A stretch of DNA of 64,000 bases. It comes from Neorhizobium populisoli. GTDB lineage: Bacteria; Pseudomonadota; Alphaproteobacteria; Rhizobiales; Rhizobiaceae. How positions within the stretch are numbered: position 1 is the first letter of the stretch; each line of letters begins with the position of its first letter. A program made the translations under genes and the position numbers. The notes beneath the pieces were generated by a model, which did no database searches, had not been told where the DNA came from, and saw only the letters and a list, made by a program, of their open reading frames with translations. Below are positions 1 through 7,895 of the stretch, piece after piece. The DNA lies in the NCBI RefSeq assembly GCF_019430945.1, contig NZ_JAHYCB010000002.1:496001-560000 (forward strand), in the 5' to 3' direction.

Positions 1-1023
1 ATGAAAAAAGGCATGTCCCCTGGGGCGCTGCTGCACCCCACCCCGGCCGGGCTGTTCTGTCCCATCGGCCGTTTCCATGTCGATCCGGTGCGGCCCGTCG
101 AGCGGGCCCTGATCACCCATGGCCATTCCGACCATGCCCGCGCCGGCCACACCCATGTGCTGGCGACGCGCCAGACGCTCGACATCATGCGGATTCGTTA
201 TGGCGAGGATTTCTGCGGCTCCGAACAGACGGCGGCATTCGGCGAGGAGATCGATCTCGATGGCGTGCGTGTGAGCTTTCACCCTGCCGGCCACGTGCTT
301 GGTTCGGCGCAGATCGCCATCGAAAAGGACGGCCTGCGCATCGTCGTGTCGGGAGATTACAAGCGCGGCATCGACCCGACCTGCGCGCCTTTCGTGCCGG
401 TCGCCTGCGATGTCTTCATTACCGAAGCCACCTTCGGCCTGCCGGTCTTCCATCACCCCGATCCGAAGGACGAGGTCGAAAAGCTTTTCACCTCGCTTCA
501 GCAGTTTCCCGAGCGAAGCCATCTGATCGGCGCCTATGCGCTCGGCAAGGCGCAACGGGTGATCCGGCTGATCCGCGACTGCGGTTATTCCGAGCCGATC
601 TACATCCACGGCGCGCTGGCGAAACTCTGCGACTATTATGTCGGGCAGGGCATCGACCTCGGCGAAATCCGCCCGGCGACGATCGAGAAAAGCAGCCCGG
701 ATACATTTCGAGGCGCAGTCATCGTCGGCCCGCCTTCGGCTTTCCAGGATCGCTGGGCGCGACGCTTCAACGAACCGCTGATCGCCTTTGCTTCCGGTTG
801 GATGATGGTACGTCAGCGGGCGAAACAAGGTGGTGTGGAATTGCCGCTGGTGATTTCCGACCATTGCGACTGGCCGGAACTGCTGTCGACGATCGAGGAG
901 ATCGGGCCGTCGGAAGTGTGGGTGACGCATGGCCGCGAGGAGGCTTTGGTGCGCTGGTGCGAGCTGAAGGGAATACCAGCCAAGCCGCTGCATCTGGTCG
1001 GGTATGAGGATGAGGGGGATTGA
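1..1023 (+). CDS. Ligase-associated DNA exonuclease (metallo-beta-lactamase fold)
   Basis: A 340-residue metallo-beta-lactamase-fold protein of the family encoded beside bacterial ATP-dependent DNA ligases and thought to process DNA ends in repair. The zinc-binding signature is visible as THGHSDHARAGH near residues 39-50, followed by GHVLGSAQI and SGDYKRGID typical of the CPSF/SNM1-like branch. The ligase gene lies 223 bases downstream on the same strand. The ATG is the first base of the window, so the promoter is not visible; a second in-frame ATG at position 13 is an alternative. The N-terminus aligns with what I remember of the family, so the protein is probably complete. Confidence 0.9.
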   Translation: MKKGMSPGALLHPTPAGLFCPIGRFHVDPVRPVERALITHGHSDHARAGHTHVLATRQTLDIMRIRYGEDFCGSEQTAAFGEEIDLDGVRVSFHPAGHVLGSAQIAIEKDGLRIVVSGDYKRGIDPTCAPFVPVACDVFITEATFGLPVFHHPDPKDEVEKLFTSLQQFPERSHLIGAYALGKAQRVIRLIRDCGYSEPIYIHGALAKLCDYYVGQGIDLGEIRPATIEKSSPDTFRGAVIVGPPSAFQDRWARRFNEPLIAFASGWMMVRQRAKQGGVELPLVISDHCDWPELLSTIEEIGPSEVWVTHGREEALVRWCELKGIPAKPLHLVGYEDEGD

Positions 1024-1056
1024 TGATGATTACATCTTTGCGCCAGTCCGACAGCA

Positions 1057-1210
1057 CCCCCCTCTGCCTTGCCAGGCATCTCCCCCTCAAGGGGGGAGAT
1101 TGGCTAGGGACTCCGACCTCCCTTCAATTGCAAGGCTGGAGTTTGGCAGAACCGGCCCACGAGTCGATCTCCCCCCTTGAGGGGGAGATGGCCGGCAGGC
1201 CAGAGGGGGG
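1057..1210. repeat. RIME-like intergenic inverted repeat
   Basis: A palindromic element between the exonuclease and ligase genes. Outer arms CCCCCCTCTGCC and GGCCAGAGGGGGG are nearly complementary, and each half contains its own small hairpin built on ATCTCCCCC / GGGGGAGAT. Very similar elements occur at 34195-34372 and 59027-59217. The pattern resembles the RIME mosaic elements known from rhizobia. It may form structure in the intergenic mRNA. Confidence 0.75.
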
Positions 1211-1246
1211 TAAACCCCACGGCATACCTTCAACGAGGTGGCGCCC

Positions 1247-2872
1247 ATGAAACCCTTCGCCACCCTCCTGGACCGCCTCGTCCTCACCCCATCGCGCAAC
1301 GGCAAGCTCAAACTCCTCGCCGATTATTTTCGCGACACCCCGGACCCTGACCGCGGCTACGGCCTCGCAGCATTGGCCGGCACCCTCGACCTCAAGGGCG
1401 TCAAACCCGCCATGCTGCGCGAACTGGTTCTGGAACGCATGGACGACGTGCTGTTCCGTTATTCCTACGACTATGTCGGCGACCTGGCCGAAACCATCTC
1501 GCTCGTCTGGGATGGCGGCGCCAAGGATACGGTCGATGACGACCATCAGCCGCGGCTGAGCGAAGTCGTCACCCGCATGAACTCGCTGGGCCGCACCGAA
1601 ACGCGCTCCGCCGTCCGCGATCTCCTCGATCGTCTCGACACATCAAGCCGCTTCGCCTTCCTGAAGCTCGCCACCGGCTCGCTGCGCATCGGCGTTTCCG
1701 CCCGTCTCGCCAAACAGGCGCTGTCGGACATGAGCGGAAAAGACGTGACCGAGATCGAAACGCTGTGGCACGGCTTGACCCCGCCCTACATCCCGCTCTT
1801 TGCCTGGCTGGAGGGCAAGGCGGAAAAGCCGGTTCTGGCAACGCCGGCCATCTTCCACTCCGTCATGCTGGCGAACCCGGTCGAAGACGGCGATCTCGAA
1901 AAACTCGATCCGGCCGATTACGCTGCCGAATGGAAATGGGACGGCATCCGCATCCAGATGTCGAGTTATGGCGGCACGAAAAAGCTTTATTCCCGCTCCG
2001 GCGACGACATTACCGGCGCTTTCCCCGATATCGTCGAGGCGATCAATTTCGAGGGCGTCATCGACGGCGAACTTCTGGTCGGCGGTACGGCGCGTTCCAA
2101 CAACCCGACCCGGACATTCTCCGACCTGCAGCAGCGGCTGAACCGCAAGACGGTGACGGGCAAGATGATCGAGGAATATCCCGCCTTCGTGCGCGCTTAC
2201 GATCTGCTCTTCCAGGGCGACGAGGACATCCGCGCCGAGACCTATTTCGAGCGCCGCAAACATCTTTCCGATATAATCGAGCGCGCGCCGCACGACCGGT
2301 TCGACCTGTCTCAGCTTGTGCCCTTCACCACCTGGACTGAACTCGACACGCTCCGCAAGCAGCCGCCCGATCCGGTCATCGAAGGGGTGATGATCAAGAG
2401 GAAGGACAGCCCCTATCAGGCCGGCCGCCTCAAAGGCCCGTGGTTCAAGTGGAAGCGCGACCCCTACAATATCGATGCGGTGATGCTTTATGCCCAGCGC
2501 GGCCACGGCAAGCGGTCGAGCTATTATTCCGACTTCACCTTCGGTGTCTGGACGGAAACGCCGGAAGGCGAGGAACTGGTGCCGGTCGGCAAGGCCTATT
2601 TCGGCTTTACCGATGCGGAGCTCGAAGTGCTCGACAAGTTCGTGCGCGACAACACGACCGATCGTTTCGGGCCGGTGAGGGCGGTGCGCGCCGAGCCGGA
2701 TTTCGGCTTCGTGCTGGAAGTCGCCTTCGAGGGCATCAACCGCTCCACCCGCCACAAATCCGGCGTCGCCATGCGTTTTCCGCGTATCGCCCGGTTGCGC
2801 CAGGACAAGCTGCCGCGCGATGCCGACCGGCTCGCGACGCTGACCGCGATGGTCGATGCCAAGGAGGCTTGA
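1247..2872 (+). CDS. ATP-dependent DNA ligase (repair-associated family)
   Basis: A 541-residue ATP-dependent DNA ligase that seals nicks through a lysyl-AMP intermediate. Motif I is seen as EWKWDGIR near residue 230, with the adenylated lysine between the two tryptophans. Other ligase motifs include EGVIDGELLVG and EGVMIKRKDSPYQ, and a C-terminal OB-fold follows. It belongs with the family often called cisplatin damage response ligases, paired with the exonuclease upstream. The ATG at 1247 is chosen over a GTG at 1238 because GAGG lies about 8 bases before the ATG. In many genomes an Lhr-type helicase and a PdeM-type phosphoesterase follow, but they are absent here. Confidence 0.92.
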   Translation: MKPFATLLDRLVLTPSRNGKLKLLADYFRDTPDPDRGYGLAALAGTLDLKGVKPAMLRELVLERMDDVLFRYSYDYVGDLAETISLVWDGGAKDTVDDDHQPRLSEVVTRMNSLGRTETRSAVRDLLDRLDTSSRFAFLKLATGSLRIGVSARLAKQALSDMSGKDVTEIETLWHGLTPPYIPLFAWLEGKAEKPVLATPAIFHSVMLANPVEDGDLEKLDPADYAAEWKWDGIRIQMSSYGGTKKLYSRSGDDITGAFPDIVEAINFEGVIDGELLVGGTARSNNPTRTFSDLQQRLNRKTVTGKMIEEYPAFVRAYDLLFQGDEDIRAETYFERRKHLSDIIERAPHDRFDLSQLVPFTTWTELDTLRKQPPDPVIEGVMIKRKDSPYQAGRLKGPWFKWKRDPYNIDAVMLYAQRGHGKRSSYYSDFTFGVWTETPEGEELVPVGKAYFGFTDAELEVLDKFVRDNTTDRFGPVRAVRAEPDFGFVLEVAFEGINRSTRHKSGVAMRFPRIARLRQDKLPRDADRLATLTAMVDAKEA

Positions 2873-2934
2873 ATCTGCCGTTTTGCGCCTATCTATCCAT
2901 CCGCATTTCAAGGCTGGGTATTTGGGCGTACATC

Positions 2935-3141
2935 ATGACGAAATCAGGTTTCATCATCAAAGCCATCATCGCACTGATCGGCTGTTTTGCCGCCGCTTAT
3001 GTCGGCCAGGAACTCCTGGGCGGTGAAGCGCTCGGCTTTATCGCCGGCGGTGCCATTCTCGGCGTCACGGCCGGGCCTTTCCTGATGGCGCTGCTTCGTT
3101 GGCGCAAGGAAAGGGACGCGTTGCGCGCAAAGCAACCGTAG
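2935..3141 (+). CDS. Small hydrophobic membrane protein, unknown
   Basis: A 68-residue protein with two predicted membrane segments: residues about 5-25 (IIKAIIALIGCFAAAYVGQE) and about 33-55 (glycine- and alanine-rich). A basic tail RWRKERDALRAK would sit on the cytoplasmic side by the positive-inside rule. It lies 62 bases after the ligase stop and could be co-transcribed with it, but a spacer of this size is not strong evidence. No family is recognised. It is supported by its composition, its length and the absence of any other gene in the gap. Confidence 0.6.
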   Translation: MTKSGFIIKAIIALIGCFAAAYVGQELLGGEALGFIAGGAILGVTAGPFLMALLRWRKERDALRAKQP

Positions 3142-3263
3142 AAATTCTTTGCTTTTCTTCCCGATCTTCTCGGATGCGTTCATCTCTCGAATGATTGAAT
3201 GGACAGCGTTTCTCGCGAATGCTGAAGTCGGGATCGACAAACTCTAATCAGGCTTGGCAGGAC

Positions 3264-4220
3264 ATGGCAGACATCCGCATTCTTCCTTCGCATTCCACTC
3301 CGGAAGAGGGCGGCGTGAAGCGCCGTACGCTGCTTGCCGGTGCCGCGGGCCTTGCGGCGGCTGCGCTGCTGCCCGCCGGCATGGCGCAGGCGGTCGGTTT
3401 TCCGATGCCGGATGTGCCGCCGCTGGAGAAGGAAGACTATGCCGAGGCGCGCAAGCGTTTTCAAACCAACCTCCTGCGCAAGGGGCCGTCGCCGGAAAAA
3501 TCCGAACCGCTCGGCACACCGGCCGGCGCCAAGCGCGTCACTTATCCCGGCGGTCCGGATGGTTCGATCGAGCTGATCGCCTGGCTGTCGCATTACGAAC
3601 CGATGGGCAAGCCGAAGCCGGCCGTGCTCTTCCTGCATGGCGGCAATGCCACCGGTGACGGCCATTGGGAATTGGTAAAGGGTTATTGGGAAGCCGGCTT
3701 CGTCGTACTTCATCCGTCTTTCCGCGGCGAAAACGGCCAGGAAGGCGCCTATTCCGGCTTCTATGACGAGACGGCCGACGCGCTTGCCGCCGCCACCTAT
3801 CTCGAAAACCTGCCTGGCATCGACAAGAACCGCTTCTTCGTCGCCGGTCATTCGAATGGCGGCACTCTGTCTTTGCTCGCCGCCATGACGCGAAAGTTCC
3901 GCGCCGCCGCGCCGATCTCTGCCGGCGTCAATTCCTGGCGTTATTTCAACCGCTTCGAGCGCGAGGCACGGTTCGATGAAAACGACCCGAAGGAGTTCAT
4001 CATGCGCTCCTCGGTCTGCTTCGGCCCGAGCCTGAAATGCCCGACCCTGCTGCTGCGCGGCACCGAGGAACGCCCCTTCGACGCCGACCACCAGCTGCTG
4101 ATGGACCGCGTCAAGACCGCCGGCACGCCGATCGACGCCAAGCTCTTGCCGGGCAACCACAACGGCGTCGTGCCGGGCGCGGTGCAGGAAAGCATCAAGT
4201 TCTTCAACCAGTTCGCCTAA
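3264..4220 (+). CDS. Tat-exported alpha/beta hydrolase (dienelactone hydrolase / S9-like)
   Basis: A 318-residue secreted alpha/beta hydrolase. The N-terminus has a twin-arginine signal, KRRTLLAGAAGLAAAALL, ending at a likely AQA cleavage site, so export through Tat to the periplasm is expected. The catalytic core shows an oxyanion region LFLHGGN, the nucleophile elbow GHSNGG, and the histidine in GNHNG near the C-terminus. The substrate is unknown; the fold fits esterases, dienelactone hydrolases or acylaminoacyl peptidases. The ATG at 3264 is preferred over a start 69 bases upstream because it puts the signal peptide close to the N-terminus. It converges on the flavoprotein gene that follows. 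Confidence 0.85.
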   Translation: MADIRILPSHSTPEEGGVKRRTLLAGAAGLAAAALLPAGMAQAVGFPMPDVPPLEKEDYAEARKRFQTNLLRKGPSPEKSEPLGTPAGAKRVTYPGGPDGSIELIAWLSHYEPMGKPKPAVLFLHGGNATGDGHWELVKGYWEAGFVVLHPSFRGENGQEGAYSGFYDETADALAAATYLENLPGIDKNRFFVAGHSNGGTLSLLAAMTRKFRAAAPISAGVNSWRYFNRFEREARFDENDPKEFIMRSSVCFGPSLKCPTLLLRGTEERPFDADHQLLMDRVKTAGTPIDAKLLPGNHNGVVPGAVQESIKFFNQFA

Positions 4221-4229
4221 GGCTTCAGC

Positions 4230-5114
4230 TCAAGCCCCGAACATCAGGAACCGGTGCGTGGCGGCGCCGGCCATTGCGCCGTCGCCGACGGCGAGTGCCA
4301 CCGAGCCTGCTGCTCGCGCCGCATCTCCGCAGGCGATGACGCCGGGGATGGTCGTCTGTTTCATCATGTCCGTCTGGATGAAAAGCCCCATCGGGCCGTC
4401 TTCGAGCGCGCAGCCGAGTTGTTCGGCGATCGGGCTGGAGATTTCGCTCTTCGGCATGGTGAAAAGCCCGGCAAAGGAAAGCGTCCGGCCATCCTGCAGC
4501 ACGACATCCGCGTGGCCTTCGATCGCGCGGATCGGGGTCTTTTCAAGCCTGGCGCCGCGGCGGGCGAGCTCTTTCAAGGCAGCTTCGTCGGGCTCGAACA
4601 CGTCGTTCAGCAGGAACGTGGTCGGTCCCCAGTCCGGCAGCATCAGCGCCTGATGCAGCGAGAGCGGTGAAGACGCGATGACGCCGACTTCGCCCTGGTT
4701 CAGCTCGTAGCCATGGCAGTAGGGGCAATGGTAGACGCTTTTGCCCCAGCGTTCCTGCAGGCCTTCAACGGCGGGCAGGTTGTCCTTCACGCCGGTTGCC
4801 AGCACGAGAGCCTTGGCCGTGAACGTTCGACCGCCTGCGGAGACGGAAAAGCCCGTGTCTGTCTTCGCCGCATCGTCCACCCGGCCGTCGCGCCATTGAA
4901 CGGTGGGATAGGCTATCAGCTGCGTCCATGCCTTTGTGGCGATGACGGCGGGATCTTCGCCATCCTGCGTCAGAAACCCATGCGAATGCGCGGCAAACCG
5001 GTTGCGCCGCAGCCCTTCGTCGATGACGAGAATACGGCGGCGGGCACGCGCCAGCTGCAGGGCGGCGGACAGGCCGGCATAACTGCCGCCGATGACGATC
5101 GCTTCGTAATCCAT
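4230..5114 (-). CDS. NAD(P)/FAD-dependent oxidoreductase, thioredoxin-reductase-like
   Basis: A 294-residue flavoprotein. The N-terminal Rossmann motif is VIGGSYAGLSAA, and a second nucleotide-binding region follows mid-protein. A CPYCHG sequence near residue 130 matches the CxxC position of thioredoxin reductases. The C-terminal FAD-binding GVIACGDAA motif is present. It probably reduces a disulfide or small-molecule acceptor; the partner is unknown. The start at 5114 is supported by AGGGAG about 9 bases upstream. It is divergently transcribed from an Rrf2 regulator, and a promoter with flanking inverted repeats lies between them, so Rrf2 control is likely. Confidence 0.88.
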   Translation of the reverse strand: MDYEAIVIGGSYAGLSAALQLARARRRILVIDEGLRRNRFAAHSHGFLTQDGEDPAVIATKAWTQLIAYPTVQWRDGRVDDAAKTDTGFSVSAGGRTFTAKALVLATGVKDNLPAVEGLQERWGKSVYHCPYCHGYELNQGEVGVIASSPLSLHQALMLPDWGPTTFLLNDVFEPDEAALKELARRGARLEKTPIRAIEGHADVVLQDGRTLSFAGLFTMPKSEISSPIAEQLGCALEDGPMGLFIQTDMMKQTTIPGVIACGDAARAAGSVALAVGDGAMAGAATHRFLMFGA

Positions 5115-5144
5115 TTCGAAATGCTCCCTGTGAATCTCGAAACA

Positions 5145-5187
5145 ACATAAGTTACGTGATTGCCGTCGGTCAATCGTTTTGTAACTT
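5145..5187 (-). promoter_or_regulatory. Promoter and candidate Rrf2 operator for the flavoprotein
   Basis: Reading the minus strand, TTGACC at 5173-5168 and TTATGT at 5150-5145 are separated by 17 bases and form a good sigma-70-type promoter for the flavoprotein. Inverted arms AAGTTAC (5149-5155) and GTAACTT (5181-5187) bracket it, and the left arm overlaps the -10 box. This is a natural place for repression by the divergent Rrf2 protein. Confidence 0.6.
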
Positions 5188-5248
5188 CTATTGTTGCGTA
5201 AGGCGGCGCGTGTTAGAAACCGGGGAAATCTGAAGCCAAGGAGCATCG

Positions 5249-5716
5249 ATGCGCCACGACAGCCGCCTTTCCCGCATGCTGCACGTGCTGATCCACATGG
5301 ATCGCCACAAGGGCGCAACGACCTCGGAGCACATTGCGGCGATGCTCAATACCAATCCGGTCGTGGTCCGCCGCACCATGGCAGGTTTACGGGAAAAGGG
5401 TTACGTCCATTCCGAAAAGGGCCATGGTGGCGGCTGGACATTGGGGCGGCCGCTGTCGGAAATGACGCTGCTCGATATCTATCAGGCGGTCGGCGGGCCG
5501 CCGGTCTTTGCTGTCGGTCCGGCCAGCGATAATCCCGAATGTCTCGTCGAACAGGCCGTCAATGCTGCGCTTTCCGATGCCTTCGAAGAGGCGGAGAAAC
5601 TGCTTCTGAAACGGTTCGGCACGGTAACGCTTGCCGATATCGCGCTCGATTTCGACCTGCGTCTGGCGCAGCATCCTAAATGGGCCGAGCGCCTTGGCGC
5701 CGATTGCAATTCCTGA
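5249..5716 (+). CDS. Rrf2-family transcriptional regulator
   Basis: A 155-residue winged-helix regulator of the Rrf2 family. The N-terminal helix-turn-helix is followed by the wing sequence EKGHGGGW, which is diagnostic (GxxGGxx) for Rrf2 proteins such as IscR, NsrR and YwnA. It lacks the three-cysteine cluster of iron-sulfur members: only Cys near residue 92 and a C-terminal Cys are present. That suggests a YwnA-like or thiol-based sensor. The ATG at 5249 follows AAGGAG with normal spacing. It is divergent from the thioredoxin-reductase-like gene, which it probably represses through the palindrome between them. Confidence 0.9.
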   Translation: MRHDSRLSRMLHVLIHMDRHKGATTSEHIAAMLNTNPVVVRRTMAGLREKGYVHSEKGHGGGWTLGRPLSEMTLLDIYQAVGGPPVFAVGPASDNPECLVEQAVNAALSDAFEEAEKLLLKRFGTVTLADIALDFDLRLAQHPKWAERLGADCNS

Positions 5717-5790
5717 ACAGGTTCACCAGCTTCGCGCCAGCCGCGAGTGACATTCTCGCACCCGACGTCATCTGCCGGAATCGGGGTCCC

Positions 5791-6618
5791 ATGCCAATCG
5801 TTCACAAACCTCTGCGCCGTATTTCGGGCCTTGGCCTGGTCTTCGCCGCCGCCACGATGCTTGCCGGTTGCGAAAGCATTCCCTTTGTAACCGATACCAG
5901 CCGCATGAACCCGGATGTCTTCGTGCAGCAGACGGCGCCGGTCTTTGCGGTCCCGGCCTATCAGGATCCGCCGTCGAACCAGCCGAAGCCGATGCCGGGC
6001 GCGATTCCGCAGAAGCGGCAGCTTTATCCGTCGGACTTCCACCAGACCTACGGCCTGCCGACCTCCAATCCGGTGCATCGCACGATGTACGGCATATTGA
6101 GCGACGAAGGTCACACGCTGCCGGCCATTCCGATCACGCGGGTCGATCCTCGCTTTCTGCGCCAGGATGTCGATTACCGCACCACCGAAGCGCCGGGCAC
6201 GATCGTCGTCGATACGCGCCAGCATTTCCTCTATCTCGTTCAGCCGGGCGGCAAGGCGATCCGTTACGGCGTCGGTCTCGGCAAGCAGGGTTTTGCCTGG
6301 AGCGGCCGTGGCGTCATCCAGCGCAAGGCGACGTGGCCGCGCTGGACGCCGCCGGACGACATGGTTGCCCGCCAGCCGGACCTGCGCCAGTTCGCAGCCT
6401 CCGAAGGCGGCGCGACGCCCGGCCTCAACAATCCGCTCGGCGCCCGCGCGCTCTATATCTTCAAGGATGGCAAGGACACGCTCTACCGCGTCCACGGCAC
6501 GCCGGACTGGCAATCGGTCGGCAAAGCAACCTCGTCGGGCTGCGTGCGCATGCTGAACCAGGACGTCATCGATCTCTTCGACCGCGTTCCTTCCGGCACG
6601 CCGATCGTCGTCATCTGA
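5791..6618 (+). CDS. L,D-transpeptidase lipoprotein (YkuD domain), copy 1
   Basis: A 275-residue periplasmic lipoprotein with a lipobox LAGC after a signal peptide, then a linker and a YkuD domain. The catalytic signature HGTPDWQSVGKATSSGCVRM holds the active-site cysteine near residue 250 and the conserved histidine. Enzymes of this family make 3-3 peptidoglycan cross-links or attach proteins to peptidoglycan. The ATG at 5791 is chosen because it puts the lipobox about 26 residues in. A close paralogue begins 293 bases downstream. A rho-independent terminator at 6643-6665 separates the two transcription units. Confidence 0.92.
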   Translation: MPIVHKPLRRISGLGLVFAAATMLAGCESIPFVTDTSRMNPDVFVQQTAPVFAVPAYQDPPSNQPKPMPGAIPQKRQLYPSDFHQTYGLPTSNPVHRTMYGILSDEGHTLPAIPITRVDPRFLRQDVDYRTTEAPGTIVVDTRQHFLYLVQPGGKAIRYGVGLGKQGFAWSGRGVIQRKATWPRWTPPDDMVARQPDLRQFAASEGGATPGLNNPLGARALYIFKDGKDTLYRVHGTPDWQSVGKATSSGCVRMLNQDVIDLFDRVPSGTPIVVI

Positions 6619-6642
6619 TCCTCACGGAAATACGGCATAAGG

Positions 6643-6665
6643 GAGCGGCTTCGGCCGCTCTTTTC
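6643..6665 (+). terminator. Rho-independent terminator after L,D-transpeptidase copy 1
   Basis: A perfect 7-bp stem GAGCGGC/GCCGCTC with a TTCG tetraloop is followed by TTTT, 24 bases after the stop codon. Confidence 0.85.
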
Positions 6666-6911
6666 GTTTCGGCGGCGAAGAGCAATTCCAGACTGAGCTG
6701 TAGAGCGCTTTCCGATCGGAAGGTGCGGTGCGGCTTTTGCTGGATCTATTCTACCACCGCCTCGTGAAATTGCGTGTCGCGGTTGTGAATAGTTGCTTAA
6801 TTACCGCAGGCCTATGTTTTGAAACGAGCCGAATCGGAATGGAACCTTTCGGCTTTCAATTCATTGAAGTATGCTTTTGCCATCCTTGCGTATTTTGTGT
6901 GGTCCTCCCCA

Positions 6912-7634
6912 ATGATCCTGAACGATTCTCTTTCCCGCCGAGGGTTTCTCTCCCTTCTCGGCGTCGGTGCAGCCTCGACGCTGGCCGGTTGCGCGTCAAC
7001 CTCGGCTGGCCCGGGCGATACGATCATCAGCTACCGTGACGGTGGCACTGTCATGCAGCCGACGGCGATGCCGGTCGGCGATCCGGCGGCCGCACAGATG
7101 TACGGCTCCTTCGAGGATGGCGGCTTCGTCATTCCCGCCATTCCCTACGAGCGCATCAACCCGCGTTATTATCGCCAGCGCGTCGTCGATCCGACCGGCG
7201 AACGTCCAGGCACGGTGGTCGTCGATACGCCGTCGCGCTTCCTTTATCTCGTCGAGCCGGGCGGTTCGGCCATGCGCTACGGCGTCGGCATCGGCCGCCA
7301 GGGTTTTGCCTGGTCGGGCGACGGCGTCATCCAGTGGCGCCAGAAATGGCCGAAATGGACCCCGCCGGACGAAATGGTGGCGCGCCAGCCGGAACTGACG
7401 AAATATTCCGCCAAGAACGGCGGCATGCAGCCGGGTCTCACCAACCCGCTCGGTGCCCGCGCGCTCTATATTTTCCGCAACGGCCAGGACACGCTTTACC
7501 GCCTGCACGGCTCGCCGGAATGGAACTCGATCGGCAAGGCCGTCTCGTCCGGCTGCGTGCGCCTGATGAACCAGGATATCATCGACCTCTACGACCGCGT
7601 GCCGGAAAAAGCCCGTATCGTTGTTTGGCAGTGA
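6912..7634 (+). CDS. L,D-transpeptidase lipoprotein (YkuD domain), copy 2
   Basis: A 240-residue paralogue of the upstream L,D-transpeptidase. The YkuD signature LHGSPEWNSIGKAVSSGCVR is near the C-terminus, with the catalytic cysteine in SSGCVR. The N-terminus combines a twin-arginine-like SRRGFLSLLG with a lipobox LAGC, so it may be a Tat-exported lipoprotein, unlike copy 1. The middle of the protein closely matches copy 1 (for example GKQGFAWSG/GRQGFAWSG and NPLGARALYIF in both), which indicates a tandem duplication. The ATG at 6912 lacks a strong ribosome binding site. An upstream in-frame TTG at 6819 would hide the signal peptide and is less likely. Confidence 0.9.
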   Translation: MILNDSLSRRGFLSLLGVGAASTLAGCASTSAGPGDTIISYRDGGTVMQPTAMPVGDPAAAQMYGSFEDGGFVIPAIPYERINPRYYRQRVVDPTGERPGTVVVDTPSRFLYLVEPGGSAMRYGVGIGRQGFAWSGDGVIQWRQKWPKWTPPDEMVARQPELTKYSAKNGGMQPGLTNPLGARALYIFRNGQDTLYRLHGSPEWNSIGKAVSSGCVRLMNQDIIDLYDRVPEKARIVVWQ

Positions 7635-7655
7635 GGACTGGTCGGCGTAGCCGAC

Positions 7656-7789
7656 GGAATGATCCAGTGAATCATTCCGAAGGACGAACGCGCTGAGCCT
7701 AAGCGAAGCGCAAGGCCGCCGGCGAAGCCCGAGCAATCGATCCAGTGAATCGATTGCAATGGCGAACGCCCTGAGCTCAAGCGAAGGGC
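7656..7789. repeat. Tandem two-hairpin repeat with covarying stems
   Basis: Two copies of a unit with a 77-base period. Hairpin A has identical loop CCAGTGA and stems GGAATGAT/ATCATTCC (7656-7678) in copy 1 and GCAATCGAT/ATCGATTGC (7733-7757) in copy 2. Hairpin B has stems GCGCT/AGCGC (7690-7711) and GCCCT/AGGGC (7768-7789) around a shared loop of the form GAGCNNAAGCGA. Stem bases differ but pairing is kept, which points to selection or replication at the level of structure. It lies downstream of L,D-transpeptidase copy 2. Confidence 0.75.
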
Positions 7790-7895
7790 CAGGGGCGGTC
7801 GAATGTTTCCCGATCGCACCCCAGACCAAAGCCTCAACCGGCTGTCACATCTGCCTGATACCCCTCGGCGATAATGCCGGGGGACTGGAAACCGC

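Noticed and set aside
1643-2911. 422-codon minus-strand frame over the DNA ligase
   Set aside because: The ligase motifs on the plus strand are unambiguous.
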